Shown here piece by piece: positions 1 to 12,400 of a DNA stretch of 64,000 nt (its first letter is position 1; the number at the start of each line of letters is the position of its first letter). The DNA lies in assembly GCA_018894105.1 (NCBI GenBank), contig CM032128.1, forward strand, positions 18,767,001 through 18,831,000. Reading direction: 5' to 3'. The stretch comes from Jacaranda mimosifolia. Its lineage: Eukaryota > Streptophyta > Magnoliopsida > Lamiales > Bignoniaceae. The position numbers and the translations under genes were made by a program. The notes under the pieces are model-generated. The model saw nothing but the letters and a program-made list of their open reading frames with translations. It was not told where the DNA came from and made no database searches.

Positions 1-430
1 CTGGTGCTGATTTAGTAATAACTTGTCTATCATGGTGAATTGACGTGTTAATTAAAATGTTGTTGGACATGTTACATGATATACATGGATATGATTAAAT
101 ACCCTTGGGGATGGGCCCTGGGATCGGCTACGAAAGATGAGCGGACGGAATGGACCGACGGTGGCTGTTCTTTCGACTAATACCCGTACACATTGTACAT
201 ATAACCCAGTTTCATAGCCAGCTGGAGGTAGTTATCTATGAGCTGGATACCAGGCATCCGGCTAGCCATGCCTAATGCTTACTTGCTTGTTCGAGCCGAT
301 ATCACTCAGAACATAGAGGAATGAGGGTTTTCATGTTTTCAAAAGTGGAGTGACAAGGTAGGAGAACCACCAATAGCTTAATAGTGAAATTATTTGCTAA
401 ATTATAGTTGGTTAATTTTTCAGCTATAGG
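1..430 (+). repeat. Ty3/gypsy LTR, left piece (T1, split by insertion)
   Basis: This is the middle part of a long LTR that starts before the window. It carries the block gggatgggccc followed by a GC-richer stretch and agctggaggtag, which recurs at about 11090-11230 and 34360-34510 in two other long LTRs of the same superfamily. The LTR is interrupted at 430 by a family-A element and resumes at 5081. The 5 bases atagg at 426-430 are repeated at 5081-5085 as the target duplication. No gene is seen here. Confidence 0.7.
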
Positions 431-1151
431 TGATGCGGAACCCTAAGGATATCTTGATCCCGAAACCCCAAACACACAAATTGATATTGAACGAACCCAA
501 GAATAAAACCCCCCCCTATTGCACCCCTAACACACATGATCTTAGAAACGCAAATAATTGGGAATAAGAATTAGAAAATTGAATAAATACTAGCAGGAAT
601 TAGTACCTTGAAAGAACCTATTCAATTTCTTGATGCAACAAGCAAAGTTGTGGTTTTTCTTGAGAGAAAAATGCAAAAAATAATTTAAAATTCATCAAAA
701 TCTGTCATACACGTTTTTAAGAAAGTATTTATACTCTCCTTGCAAGCCTTAATTAAAATAAGATATAAACTAAGCCTACGGATAATAATCCAAGCCCAAA
801 TCCAATTAGAAATAAGAGTTTGATTTAGTCACAGCTTCTTCTTTTCTCAGCGAGTCCCACACATTTGGGACTTTTTTTGGCTTTCTTGGGCCTTTTCAAG
901 CCTTATACACCAAGCATAAGGTGATGGGCTGTCCAACTTCATTCTTTTGGCTTCTTGACATGTTATTCTCTTTCTTAGCCCATTCTTGATGCATCTCTTC
1001 AACAAATGACTTAGCCAAATTTGCAAAGGCATCTTTCAACCTCTTTGCTTTTGCTCTTGTGATATGTTCCATTGGCAAGTTGCAATCTCCATTTTGCCCT
1101 CTAATGCCGAAATAACCATCTTTCCCTATAGTGCCTCCTATGCTCATATCA
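431..1151 (-). repeat. 3' LTR of family-A element
   Basis: This LTR of 721 bp reads on the minus strand from tgatatgagc (1151) to ccgcatca (431). The same sequence recurs at 11518-12199, 18533-19967, 18754-19472, 20315-21702 and, inverted, at about 20916-21621. Open frames inside it, such as the C-terminal part of 896-1294, continue from pol or are chance. Confidence 0.88.
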
Positions 1152-1168
1152 ATCCCTCCCTCCTCTGA
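1152..1168 (-). promoter_or_regulatory. Polypurine tract
   Basis: On the minus strand a purine-rich run (tcagaggagggagggat) lies immediately before the 3' LTR start at 1151. This is the expected position and composition of the plus-strand DNA synthesis primer of an LTR retrotransposon. Confidence 0.7.
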
Positions 1169-3145
1169 AAGATTCGTCCTCGAATCTGAATCCATATCAA
1201 AAAGAGAAAGATCAGAAACATTAAAAGTAGCAGAAACTTTATACTCACCTAGTATATCAATCTTGTAAGTATTATCATTAATCTTTTCCGGCACTTGGAA
1301 TAGACCATCTCCTCTAGCATCAAGCTTTGGGTTTTTTTTTATTAGGAAACCTTTCCTTTCTCAAATGAACCCAAACCCAGTCACCAGGTTCAAATATCAC
1401 ATGCTTCTGCCCCTTATTCACTCTTTGGGCAGTCAATATGTTTTTCTTTTCAATCATCTCACGTGCCTTCATATGTATAGTTTTAACCTTTTTAGCCTTG
1501 CTTTCACCATTTAAATTAGCAATATCACTCAAAGGCAGAGGAGTCAAATCCAAAACAGTCAAAGGATTAAAACCATATACAATTTCAAAAGGTGAAAAAC
1601 ATGTAGAAGAATGTATTGACCTATTATAAGCAAATTCAATGAAAGGCCAACAATCCTCCCAAGTTTTCAAATTCTTTCCTACAACAACACGCAACAAGGT
1701 AACGAAAGTTTTATTTATCACTTCAGTTTGTCCATCAGTTTGTGGATGACAAGTAGTAGAATACAAAAGTTAGTACCTAACTTACTCCACAAAACCTTCC
1801 AAAAGTGGCTCAAGAACTTAACATCCCTATCAACAATAGATCTAGGGACACCATGCAATCTAATAATTTCTCTAAAGAACAAATAAGCAATGTTAGTGGC
1901 ATCATCAATTTTATGACAAGCAATAAAGTGTGTCATCTTGCTGAATCTATCAACCACAACAAATATACTATCTCTACCCTTCCTAGTTCTAGGCAAACCG
2001 AGCACAAAGTCCATGGAAATATCAACCCAAGGTGCAGTAGGAATAGATAGGTAAGGGTGTATACAATCCATGAGGCATAGACTTAAATTTAACCTATTTA
2101 TATGCAATACATTTAGAACACACTTTCTCAACATCTTTTCTCATACCAGGCCAGTAGAAATGCTCACTCAAAACATCTAAAGTCTTATGCACACCAAAAT
2201 GACCCATCAATCTACCACTATGTGATTCTCTAGCTAGCAACTAACACACAGAACAAATAGGTACACAAAATCTATTGCCACCAAGCAGAAAACCTTTATG
2301 TCTATAGAATTTATTAAATGCACCATGCTCACATGTAACATACAAATCAGCAAAGTCAACATCAGTTGCATACATATCTTTAAATTGCTCAAACCCGAAC
2401 AACTTAGATTTAAGTGTAGTGATTAACGCATATCTCCTTAATAATGCATCAGCAACAATGTTTTCCTTTCCCTGTTCATAGCAAATCACATATGGAAAAG
2501 CCTCAATAAATTCTACCCACTTAGCATGCCTTTTATTCAATTTCCCTTGGCCCTTTAAATGCTTCAAAGATTCATGATCATAATAAATCCTTTAGGAAGC
2601 AAGTAATGTTGCCAAACATCCGATGCACGAACTAAGGCATATAATTCCTTATCATAAGTGGAATATCTAAGCTGAGCACCGCTCAATGTCTCACTAAATT
2701 ATGTAATGGGACATTTTTCTTGCTTTAAAACAGCAACAATCCCAATCCTAGATGCATCACAGTCAATTTCAAAAGTCTTATTAAAATTAGGTAAAACAAG
2801 AATAGGAGCAGAACACAATTTATCTTTCAATGTATTGAATGCATGTTCTTGTTCCTTTTCCCCATCTAAACACAACTTCTTTATTAATAATCTCAGTCAA
2901 TGAAACAGCTATAGTAGAAAAATCATGCATAAACCTCCTATAAAAGATAGTTAATCCATGAAAACTCCTAACTTCACTAACTGTCTTAGGAGTTGGTCAT
3001 TCTTTAATAACCTTTACTTTTTCCTCATCCACCACAATACCATGTGTACTCACAACAAACCTAAGAAATACAAGTCTATCAATGCAAAAAGTACATTTCT
3101 TAAGGTTTGCGTACAACTTCTCCTTTCTAAGAAGAGTCAAAACTT
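1169..3145 (-). pseudogene. Ty3/gypsy pol (RT end, RNase H, integrase), broken
   Basis: Reading from 3145 down, the minus strand encodes the end of reverse transcriptase (about 3145-2960), RNase H (about 2960-2240, including [20 protein letters not shown]) and integrase. Integrase has an H2C2 zinc-binding region near 2240-2090 and the three acidic catalytic positions: Asp in ISMDFVLG, Asp in SIVDRDVKF and Glu in [10 protein letters not shown] (about 2040-1700). A basic C-terminal part follows, with FEPGDWVWVHLRKERFP and INDNTYKIDILGEYKVSATF (to about 1230). This reverse-transcribes and integrates the element in its family. Here it is split over several frames (pieces at 2241-2567, 1718-2134, 1320-1766, 896-1294). 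The N-terminal half of RT and protease are absent because the inverted block joins at 3145. Confidence 0.9.
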
Positions 3146-3359
3146 GCTTATTGCATCAAGAAATTGAATAAGTTCTTTCAAGGTACTAATTCCAACTAGT
3201 ATTTATTCAATTTTCTGATTCTTATTCCTAATTATTTGCGTTTCTAAGATTAGGTGTCTTAGGGGTTCAATAGGGAGGGTTTTTATATATAGGGTTTGTT
3301 CAATATCAATTAGTGTGTTTGGGGTTTCATGATTAATATATCCTTGGGGTTCCACATTA
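3146..3359 (+). repeat. Family-A LTR 3' part, inverted
   Basis: This plus-strand segment matches the last about 214 bp of the family-A LTR (from ttgcatcaagaaattgaat to the degenerate end ttccacatta). It belongs to the 5' LTR but faces the opposite way from the rest of the element. It is followed directly by a primer binding site. Confidence 0.85.
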
Positions 3360-3361
3360 TT

Positions 3362-3376
3362 TGGTATCTAAAGCCA
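3362..3376 (+). promoter_or_regulatory. Primer binding site (tRNA-Met type)
   Basis: The sequence tggtatctaaagcca lies 2 bases after the LTR end. It matches the plant initiator tRNA-Met 3' end type (tggtatcagagcc) with a few changes. It primes minus-strand DNA synthesis in LTR retrotransposons. Confidence 0.75.
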
Positions 3377-4242
3377 ACTTGAGATAAATTCCTATTTATC
3401 TTGTTTTTGTTTCCAACAAAAAAAAGATTCAAAAAAAGTAGAAAAAAAAGAAGAAATCAGATTGTGAATTAACAGCGGTTTTGTGATTCTTTTGCAATAT
3501 TTTGCATATTCCTCTCTTGGAGAAAGCCAATTGAACACAAAAATTGAATTTGCAGAATATACACCTTGGATTGCTCTAATTTTGAGAAATTAAGGTTAGG
3601 GTTCTTGAGTGATCCAATTTGGGGGTTTTTGACCTAGGCTTTCAAATTCAAAATTGCCATTGCATAAGCTAAATTGGCTATTTTTAGTTGTTGTTTGGAG
3701 TTGATTGTAAATCAATTGGGTTAGAATTGAGTATAATTGGCCTTCCATTGGGATTGACCGAATTTCGTGCATATTTTCTGTTTGGTCTTTTTTTTTATTC
3801 ATTCTTTGTGTTTTCTTTCTTTGTTTTAGCCTAATTTGCATCTGTTCATGTTAGATAAGTAACATATTTCATTCTTGTTACTTAGCTTGCATAAAAAGCA
3901 CATGATACACATTCTTTCTCGTGTGTCATCACATCATTTTCCTTGCTGGTTACATTTACTTCGCCTCTAGACTTGGTGCTTTTTTTTGTTAGGTTTTTCA
4001 TTGCTATTCGTATATAAATACTATTGGTGAATTTGCTTTGAATTGAATTTGTTTGATTTCTAAACTGCAACATTCACAGTGGTCAAGAGACGTAAAAGGC
4101 ATAAATAAATGAGCACATAAAGAGGGCAAAAGCCATAATTGAGTGCAAAGATGAGGGTTCACATCTACTTGAGTGAAACACATGAGGGAGTGTTTTTTTT
4201 GTGAGACTGTTTTTGCAAACACTTTTTGCAAGTTTTTTTAAA

Positions 4243-4655
4243 ATGAGTATTATTCTTCCAATGAGGGAGGGTGAAGAACCCTCTGATGATGAAGCTAATA
4301 TGACACCAGATATGAAGGTGATGTACAGGGCATTTACTAGTCAATTTTAGAAGTTGAATAGGAGGCTTGATGAGATTGATGAGTGGAGAAAGGAGGTGGC
4401 ACGGAATATTTCTAGGAATGGTAGACGAAATAGGCCTCCATATGGGTTTAATCAAGAGATGTTTGAGAATGAGTTTGATGAGAGTAGTTCGGCTAAGAAT
4501 AGAGGGGGTGAAGTTAGATTCGAAGCTAGGAGGGAAAGCAATTTAAATGCCATCAAAATGAAAATTCCATCATTTAAAGGGCGAAATGATGCTGAAGCAT
4601 ACTTGGACGGGAGAGAAAGGTGGAGTTGATCTTTGACTACCATAACTACTCTGAA
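4243..4655 (+). pseudogene. Ty3/gypsy gag N-terminal fragment (inverted block)
   Basis: The first ATG after the leader (4243) begins MSIILPMREGEEPSDDEAN and runs with one in-frame TAG (about 4348) into a gag-like segment containing IKMKIPSFKGRNDAEAYL (about 4550-4605), a hallmark of plant Ty3/gypsy capsid domains. A one-base frameshift follows, after which the frame reads FDYHNYSEEKK. The gag then stops abruptly at about 4655, where it meets LTR sequence of opposite orientation. Both sequences share aagaaagta at the joint, so the breakpoint lies in microhomology. The leader at 3377-4242 has no other gene. Confidence 0.85.
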
Positions 4656-5080
4656 GAGAAGAAAGTATTTATAATCTCCTTGCAAGCCCTAATTAAAATA
4701 AGATATAAACTAAGCCCACGGAAAATAATCCAAGCCCAAATCCAATTAGAAATAAGAGTTTGACTTTGTCACAGCTTTTTCTTTTCTCAGTGAGTCCCAA
4801 ACGTTTGGGACTTATTTTGGTCTTCTTGGGCCTTTTCAAGCCTTGTACACCAACCATAAAGTGATGGGCTATCCAACTTCATTCTTTTGGCGTCTTGACA
4901 TGTTCTTCTATTTCTTGGCCTAGTCTTGATATATCTCTTCAACAAATGATTTAGCTAAATTTGTAAAGCCATCTTTCAACCTCTTTGCTTTTGCTCTTGT
5001 GATAGGTGTTGCAATCTCTAGTTTGCCCTCCAATGCCGAAATAACCATCTTGCCCTTCAGTGCTTCTAGTGCTCATATCA
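4656..5080 (-). repeat. Family-A 5' LTR, first part
   Basis: This is the first about 425 bp of the family-A LTR, read on the minus strand from 5080. It is homologous to the 3' LTR at about 735-1151. It ends at the inversion breakpoint, and the remaining 3' part lies inverted at 3146-3359. Confidence 0.87.
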
Positions 5081-5500
5081 ATAGGTAATTCTCCTATGCT
5101 AGAAGCATATCTTGCATCCCATTGCACATTTTGAATTATCATTCATAACTTCATTGTTCGATTGTTATTGTTCTGTGTGCTGAATTGCCTCTTCGTTATT
5201 AGCTTTATAAGTCATTCGGACTTATAGTTCCTGTATTGTTTTCTTCTGCTCCTTATCCCAGATAAGAACGAGTGACGAAAATGGACTAACCTTAGTGACA
5301 CATAAGGTAATGAAGGTGGTAAAAGTACTAAGTGTGATTTATGATATTTCGGTTCATTGTTGAACCACTATTGCATGTCGCTTATAGCAATTAAATACTT
5401 TGGATTTTAAGAAATGTATTTTTAGTTATCTAGAAGACTTGTGGTATAGAATGAGTACGACCTTAGATGGGAGTAAGCGCCTCCCAGTCAGGGTGTTACA
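5081..5500 (+). repeat. Ty3/gypsy LTR, right piece (T1)
   Basis: This continues the LTR interrupted at 430 and ends in gggtgttaca at 5491-5500, the usual terminus of the TGTAACACCC LTR group. It begins with the second copy of the atagg target duplication. A primer site follows at 5505. Confidence 0.72.
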
Positions 5501-5504
5501 AAGG

Positions 5505-5520
5505 TTGTATTAGAGCTTGG
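5505..5520 (+). promoter_or_regulatory. Primer binding site of T1
   Basis: The bases ttgtattagagcttgg lie 4 bases past the LTR end and correspond to the plant tRNA-Met primer site type tggtatcagagc with substitutions. Confidence 0.6.
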
Positions 5521-8500
5521 GTTTGAAAACCTGAGCTACACTAGGATATGATCCTCGAAATATTAAAGATTTGATTAGTGAAGACTAAGCTTGATTCTGA
5601 GCTTTGAATGAGACATGAAAGTTTTGGTTAGTGGAGATTAAGCATGATTTTGAAATCTGATTAGGACATGAATTTTTGGGATAATGTTTGATCCAAATGA
5701 TGTGAAGAATTATGATTGGGTAGTTGACCAATGCATAATCCAAAACTCCTGAGGTATCAACCATGTGACTTTTATATTAGGAAGAACAATACTCTTGGGA
5801 TCTTACATTGAGTACGGACTTGTTTGAGAACATTTTAACTGATATGTAAGCCAATGATCATTATAGATAGAGCTAAATTTGATGAATAAAAGATCTTTTA
5901 GATCAATACTTTGGACATATAAGAGTGTACTATGACCTAAATGATATGGATATTGGGAAATTGGTCAGTTGATAACTCGAATCTCCTTAGAATATGGAAT
6001 GTTGGGATTAATGGAGGTTAAACTAGAAAATCTGGCTAGGATGTGAACTTCTGGGATATTGCTTGATATCGAAAAGGGAAAGGATTGGTATCGGGATGGC
6101 CAACCAGTATCTAAGACACTAATTTTGAGATATCAGGCATATGACTTTAGTAACATCTTGTGGAATAATAATATTCTTGGTATCACATTGTAGCGTTGGT
6201 ATATTTGTGATAATGGAACTAGGAAGCCAAAGATAATTTTGGAATAATCTATATTTTGGTTTATACACATAGTGGAGGCCCATAGGCTATTGTTATTTCA
6301 AAGAAATCAATTTTTTAGCAACGGGGTGGACTAGTATAACTACATCATGGTATTTGAGAGAAAAAATAAAGAACATTTCCCATAAGGAAATCTTTTAAGA
6401 AAATATGACTAATAATTGTGTCTGGTTATGGATTAAATGTTTGGGGAATTAGCTCATAAATAGTAAGATAGCTCATCAGTATGAGCATAAAGATGACAGC
6501 CAACAAAACAAGAGAGAAATTGCCTATGATAATGAAGTTGTAAAGAAAATATTGTGACTTGAGGAGAAGGAGACAATGTTTGTTACAGAATGCACAAAAC
6601 TTCTAGAGGTAACACTGGAATCTTAAAGAAAAATATCAGATAGGGACATAGAAATCAATGAAAAAGGATTTGAAGGGATTGAATAGAAATGATAGGATAT
6701 AAGGACTGCTACTGGAACCTTGCGAAAAGGATAGTGATAAAAGATAGGGACTTTTATACCAACACTCTGTAATTAATTATCAAAATAGGAAAAGATATAA
6801 GATTTGTAACTGGAAAATAAAGGATAAAGATTCATCAGAGCAACTCGTCATTGCACATCCATACATTAGACATGATTGAACAAATAATCTTACGGATAAT
6901 ATGATGAAGTTAATTTTTCTCACCACAAACTAAAACAGTCAATTGGATCAAACAGAAACATTAATACCTTTAAGAATGAGATTCGTATGCATACACACTG
7001 ATAGACTTACAAGCAAGACTTGGGTATAACTAAAATGGACACATTTTGGTATCCCATAGCTTTAAAAATGAAATAGCAACTCAGACATTGATTTAACAAT
7101 TAATAAATTTAATAAAGAAAATCCCAATACTTTTAAGAACTAGATAAACATATATATATACACACATATATATACCTTTAGCAACTCGTGTACGAACGTA
7201 ATTGTGTGCATCGACTCGAACCTTAGAAATTCTTATCTCATACCTGAGTGTCCTACATTTTGCAATAGCATATCAACTTAGCATTATTTGGAAATGTTTT
7301 AGGCTTGATATTTAGGGCTAAATTGATCTAGGTTTTTTTCTCAAGCCAAAGTTTTGTCACGCTGGCAACCCATGTCAACTGAATTTACATATCAGGTGCG
7401 CAATCGTAAGCCAACTACATCACAGTAGACGATCACCAATTAACTAAACTAACAAATGTTAACACTAAGATGAGAACACTCTAGCTAAAGATGTCTAGAA
7501 TAAATAGACGATGGCATCAGGTCCTCACGCCAATTCCATGAATAGATTCCAAAGCAAAGAAGCCAAATATAGAATCTAATTATGGTGACATGATGCTCTT
7601 GTGATTTGTTGATAAACACAACTAAGTCAGTAACTCTAAAAAGTATCATAAAAGACCTCATGGAAAGCACTTCACGTAATTTCTAGGACTTCATTCGCAG
7701 AAGTTTATGAAACGATTAGCAATCAAAATGTAAGGACATTGATTATACAAGAAAGTCTTCAAAACATCGACAAACGATCATGTATCTTTGATAAGGACTT
7801 ACGGTATAAGGACAAGAACTAAACAATCCTCATTGAATAGGGGATCATAATACCTTACCCCATGCAAACTACTTGGCTCAAAGTAAGGGTGTGTAGTTTA
7901 TTTAAGGTTGAACTAAAGTGAGAATGCTCTTATTTAGAAATTGGTGGAAAAGGTATAATTGGAATTACCCCTTATTCATAATATAGGTACTATGGACCTG
8001 TTATTTAGGTGATCAAGCTCTTGCAATGTTTGTGGATATGATATATTGGATCAATGACTGAAGAGTCATACTACATTTACACTTGATATTATGGATACCT
8101 ACAGAAATACCAATTATGTGTTAAGTTAATAATCTGAGTATCAATTGGGAAAAAGGTATGTTTAAAGGTGTGTACCACTGTGAAAAAATATCAAGGTAAT
8201 CTTACTGAGATCAAGGTTGTAGTCAATTGGAAATAGCTAGGGTGTATGTTGGAAGTACAGAGCCTTTTAGGCCTTACCAAATTAATACTAAGGGCGTGCT
8301 TAAGGTTTTCTTAAAGTAATAGATTCGCTAACTAATGTAGCTTAGAAGAATTGGTGGTCTTAATAGACGAATAAGAATATGAGGTGGTTTTGTGAACTAA
8401 GGACAAGGATTAGTTTGTGTTAGTAACAGTTCTTCTTAAAGAATGTAAAGGATAGTTTTATGTATCCATGCTCACCAAAGAGTTAGTTACAAAAAGGTGA

Positions 8501-8856
8501 TTGCATGTGTCATAAGGAACTTAAGTTATAAAAATAAGATAGTTCCATTCGGGATATAGAATTCGATGCCTTGGGTTGTCTTGTTATACTAGGGTCATTT
8601 TTGTCAACTAATAATGAAACTTCTTGGGAAAATATGGTCATAGTATATCCAGTTAAAGTACCAACATTCAAACTAAAATGGGGCAAGAAAAAATAGAAGC
8701 ATCGCAAGGAATCTAAACCGTGGGTTTTAGGGCAAACTAATCCTTCCATGATACATAATGAGATACAAAGCACATGATTTCTTGAGAGGAAATAGAATTT
8801 GATCATACCAAAGTAAGTTGAAGAATATTGAAGAATATGCCAGGAACAAAGGTTTC
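5521..8856 (+). mobile_element. Decayed internal region of T1
   Basis: This 3.3 kb of AT-rich sequence follows the primer site. The first part resembles the leader of the element at 12570 and that on the minus strand below 26586 (shared feature: gatcctcg after the primer site). I find no recognisable gag or pol motif. Short open frames such as 7485-7670 and 8510-8806 look like chance. It may be an internal region decayed beyond recognition or a non-autonomous element. Confidence 0.5.
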
Positions 8857-9450
8857 TTAGGCTATGACAATAAGTCTCAAATATGATCTTTCTAAAGTCG
8901 TAGATCCATCGATTGAAATAATTAAAAAAGGGCTAATCTTTGAATAGAAGATCTTGCAGGACATGAGATATGTAAGGCAACTCCAAATACATGATGTTTA
9001 ACACCCCCAAATATATATATAATTTGTAGAATTTTCTTTTATCATTATAAACATTATTTTTGTTATTACTATAAAGTTTTGGTGGCCAAAATGAAAATAG
9101 GGAAAGATTTAATTGTAAAACATTTAAAAATTGTGGGGCTAAAGTGGAATTATTTAGGCTATGACAATAAGTCTCAAATATGATCTTTCTAAAGTCGTAG
9201 ATCCATCGATTGAAATAATTAAAAAAGGGCTAATCTTTGAATAGAAGATCTTGCAGGACATGAGATATGTAAGGCAACTCCAAATACATGATGTGTAACA
9301 CCCCCAAATATATATATAATTTGTAGAATTTTCTTTTATCATTATAAACATTATTTTTGTTATTACTATAAAGTTTTGGTGGCCAAAATGAAAATAGGGA
9401 AAGATTTAATTGTAAAACATTTAAAAATTGTGGGGCTAAAGTGGAATTAT
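8857..9450 (+). repeat. Tandem duplication, 2 x 297 bp
   Basis: Two nearly identical direct copies with a period of 297 bp: ggctatgacaataagtctca occurs at 8860 and 9157. The clearest difference is at the LTR start (gatgttta against gatgtgta). The unit spans the left boundary of the next LTR, so copy 1 holds an extra piece of about 157 bp of LTR start (8997-9153). The near identity implies a recent duplication compared with the decay around it. Confidence 0.9.
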
Positions 9451-12400
9451 TTAGGGTCAATCTTATGCACTCATATTGTAAGGGCTTAATTGAAGGCTGG
9501 AATAAAGTTATGGGGTCAATTTGAAGTCTTAGAAAATTACCTTTAAATATCAAACCACCCCCTTACCCCCCCCCCCCAACTTTCCTCATTTCCGCATGCA
9601 ACCCTCATATCCCTTCTTCGGCGAACTTTCCCCAACAATGGCGAAACCTAATACATTATACACCAGACTCTTTCTCTCAACATACGGAACTCATTGATAC
9701 CAATTTCCCCCAAAACTAACCGGTGGAGTGGCTAGAATTTGAACAAGGAAACTCAGCTATGGCGAAGGTACAGGAATGGTGTCACCGACAGCGAAAACTC
9801 ATGGTTGAGTGGTAGGTTGTGATGGATTTAGCTCAAGGAGCAACCTAGTGCCTTAAATTTCACAAATAGACCAGCGGCAGAGGAGAATTGAGCACAGCGG
9901 TGAATGGCAATGGGAAAGGAACCTAATTGAGTTTTCCAGCTAATTGAACTGTGAATCAGCAATGAAGTTCAAAATTGATTGGGGTGTTAGATTCGTGGTG
10001 TTGAGATGCGCCTAATGGTGGTGGTGGTAAGCAATTTCGGTGGTGGCGGTGCTAAGGTAGTTTCTTCCTCTTATTGCGGTGGTTTCAAGTGTGGTGTTGG
10101 TTTGTAGTGTTTGAGCCCCAATTATAAGATCTTGGTAAATTATTGGAATTGGGATTATCTTACCTTGTATTAATCTTGATCTTTGTTAAATCTTGTATAA
10201 AAGTATGATATGGAAGAAATGTGATTGGAATTGATCAATGCATGTATATATAAAAAGGCTTTGTGGACCCAGAATTGTTATATGACATGTAAATCCTGGT
10301 TAATTAAGTTAATTAGGTGATGAAAACCCTAATTTTATGTAATTGAGCCACTAAGTGACAAATTGGCTTAATAACCATAGTTGGACCGTTATAATCGACT
10401 TTGTGTAATGTTGCAAGGTTAATTGTAAAATAGGAACCTAAATTGATTTGTTAATCGGTGGTATTATAGCGTTAATAGCATAGTTAGCATGACATCTTGC
10501 AATGATCTCGGGGTTTAACCTTAAAATATAGTGTTAAATGTAAAACAACCAATAGTAAAATGTTTTCAGTTTAATTATTGTTATAAAGTCAAAACGAGTG
10601 TTTTGACAATGAGTCCATTCTTTCGGTTAGGTGACGAAGAGCCAGACCCGACAGGGCAGTAGACCGGGATAGCATTTCTGTGGCTGTTAAGGTTAGGATT
10701 AGCCTATCTTTCTTCTGGAAAGTAAATGCTCCTTGATTGTGAATTCCTTGAATTCTCTGTTAAATCTAAATTGTACTCATTATGGTGTCCAGAACATCCG
10801 TTGTGATATTCTGTTATCAAACCTATATACCTACAGCCTTGGCGGCTTCCCTTACTCGTATTGATGTTTGTAGGTCTTGTAGTCCAATTTTGTTTCATGC
10901 TTCCGATTAAATCGTTCTGTTTATTACTTGTATGGCATTGCCAACCAGTGGTTATTGACTAAGTAGTTATGTTTAATTTCTCGATATGCTTATGATCTAT
11001 TATTCGAATACATATCATCTGTTGGCATATATATCTAAGTCTCCTAAGGACTCTCTTAAGACGTGACCGGCCGATGGGACGCCACAGCATGGGATGGGCC
11101 CGGGATTAGGTTGGGAAAGACGACCGGGCGATAAGAACCTACGGTGACTAGTCTCCCAGTTAGTACCCACCTAAGATCCTGACTTGCGGATAGCTGGAGG
11201 TAGCTATTTGTAAATGGCAGGATCTGGCATATAGACCGGCCATGCCCATGTCTATCCACAAATCGAGTGCTTGAGTTAATAATGTGTTGGGGGAAAATCT
11301 ATTATGATTACGGTACTCTGTATATCATTAATTCTGTTTATTTCTACTCTATTCTGTTCTGGGAGAAATAAGATTGGAGTTGCCAACAGTATGTTAGATT
11401 GATATGAGTGCTATGTCATGTTATTGTCTCTCCCAGAGTCTTGATTATTGTTGAACTTGCTAATAATTTCTGTACTCTTGACAGTATTCCTTGTTGTTTG
11501 TCAAAACTTAGCCCTCATGATATGAGCACTGGAGGCACTGTGGGGCAATATGGTTATTTCGGCATTGAAGGGCAGATTGGAGATTGCAACCTGCCCATTC
11601 CTATCACAAGAGCAAAAACAAAGAGGCTGAAAGATGGCTTTACAAATTTGGCTAAGTCATTTGTTGAAGAGATGCATCAAGAATGGGCTCAGAAAGAGAA
11701 AACATGTCAAGAAGCCAAAAGAATGAAGTTGGATAGCCCATCACCTTATGCTTGGTGTATAAGGCTTGAAAAGGCCCAAGAAGGCCAAAATAAGTCACAA
11801 ACGTATGTAACTCACTGAGAAAAGAAGAAGTTGTGACCAAGTCAAACTCTTATTTCTAACTGGATTTGGGCTTGGATTATTATCCGTAGGCGCGAGTATA
11901 AATACTTTCTTAAAAATGTGTATGGCAGATTTTGATGAATTTTGAATTATTTTTTGCATTTTTCTCTCAAGAAAAACCACAACTTTGATTGTTGCATCAA
12001 GAAATTGAATATGTTCTTTCAAGGTACTAATTCCTGCTAGTATTTATTCAATTTTTTTATTCTTATTCCCAATTATTTTTGTTTCTAAGATCAGGTATCT
12101 TAAGGGTTCGATAGGGAGGATTTTTATTCTAGGGTTCGTTCAATATCAATTTGTGTGTTTGGAGTTTTGGGATCAATATATCCTTGGGGTTTAGCATCAC
12201 CTCACTAAATCTTTAGGACTTACCCTTTTGTTATTCTCTTCCCACGCAGGTCTGTTTGAAGGTTGAGGGTTTGAGGTTGCCCGAGGAAGATCTCAATTTG
12301 TAATAGATTAGGTGTTTGATATGTACGTATAGACTTCACTTAATCATTATGCTAAGACCCAGAGATGTTGTGATATGTCCAGTTTGAATCTAAGACCTAT

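Larger units (their letters stand above)
431..5080 (-). mobile_element. Ty3/gypsy retrotransposon, family A, with internal inversion
   Basis: This is an end-to-end element on the minus strand. Its outer ends are tgatgcgg at 431 and gctcatatca at 5071-5080, flanked by a perfect 5-bp duplication, atagg (426-430 and 5081-5085). Read on the minus strand it has the first part of the 5' LTR (5080-4656), then a block in the wrong orientation (LTR end, primer site, leader, gag; 3146-4655), then pol (3145-1169), a polypurine tract and the 3' LTR (1151-431). The pol protein resembles plant chromovirus-type polyproteins of the Reina/CRM group; lineage is inferred. About 80 bp of the 5' LTR is missing at an inversion breakpoint. 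Stops and frameshifts make it non-functional. Confidence 0.88.

Noticed and set aside
3362..3376. tRNA-Met gene fragment
   Set aside because: The match covers only the 3' terminal primer complement next to an LTR end, so it is a primer binding site.
11408..11818. 136-codon plus-strand open frame as a gene
   Set aside because: It spans the left edge and first part of a solo family-A LTR with a perfect cctca duplication.
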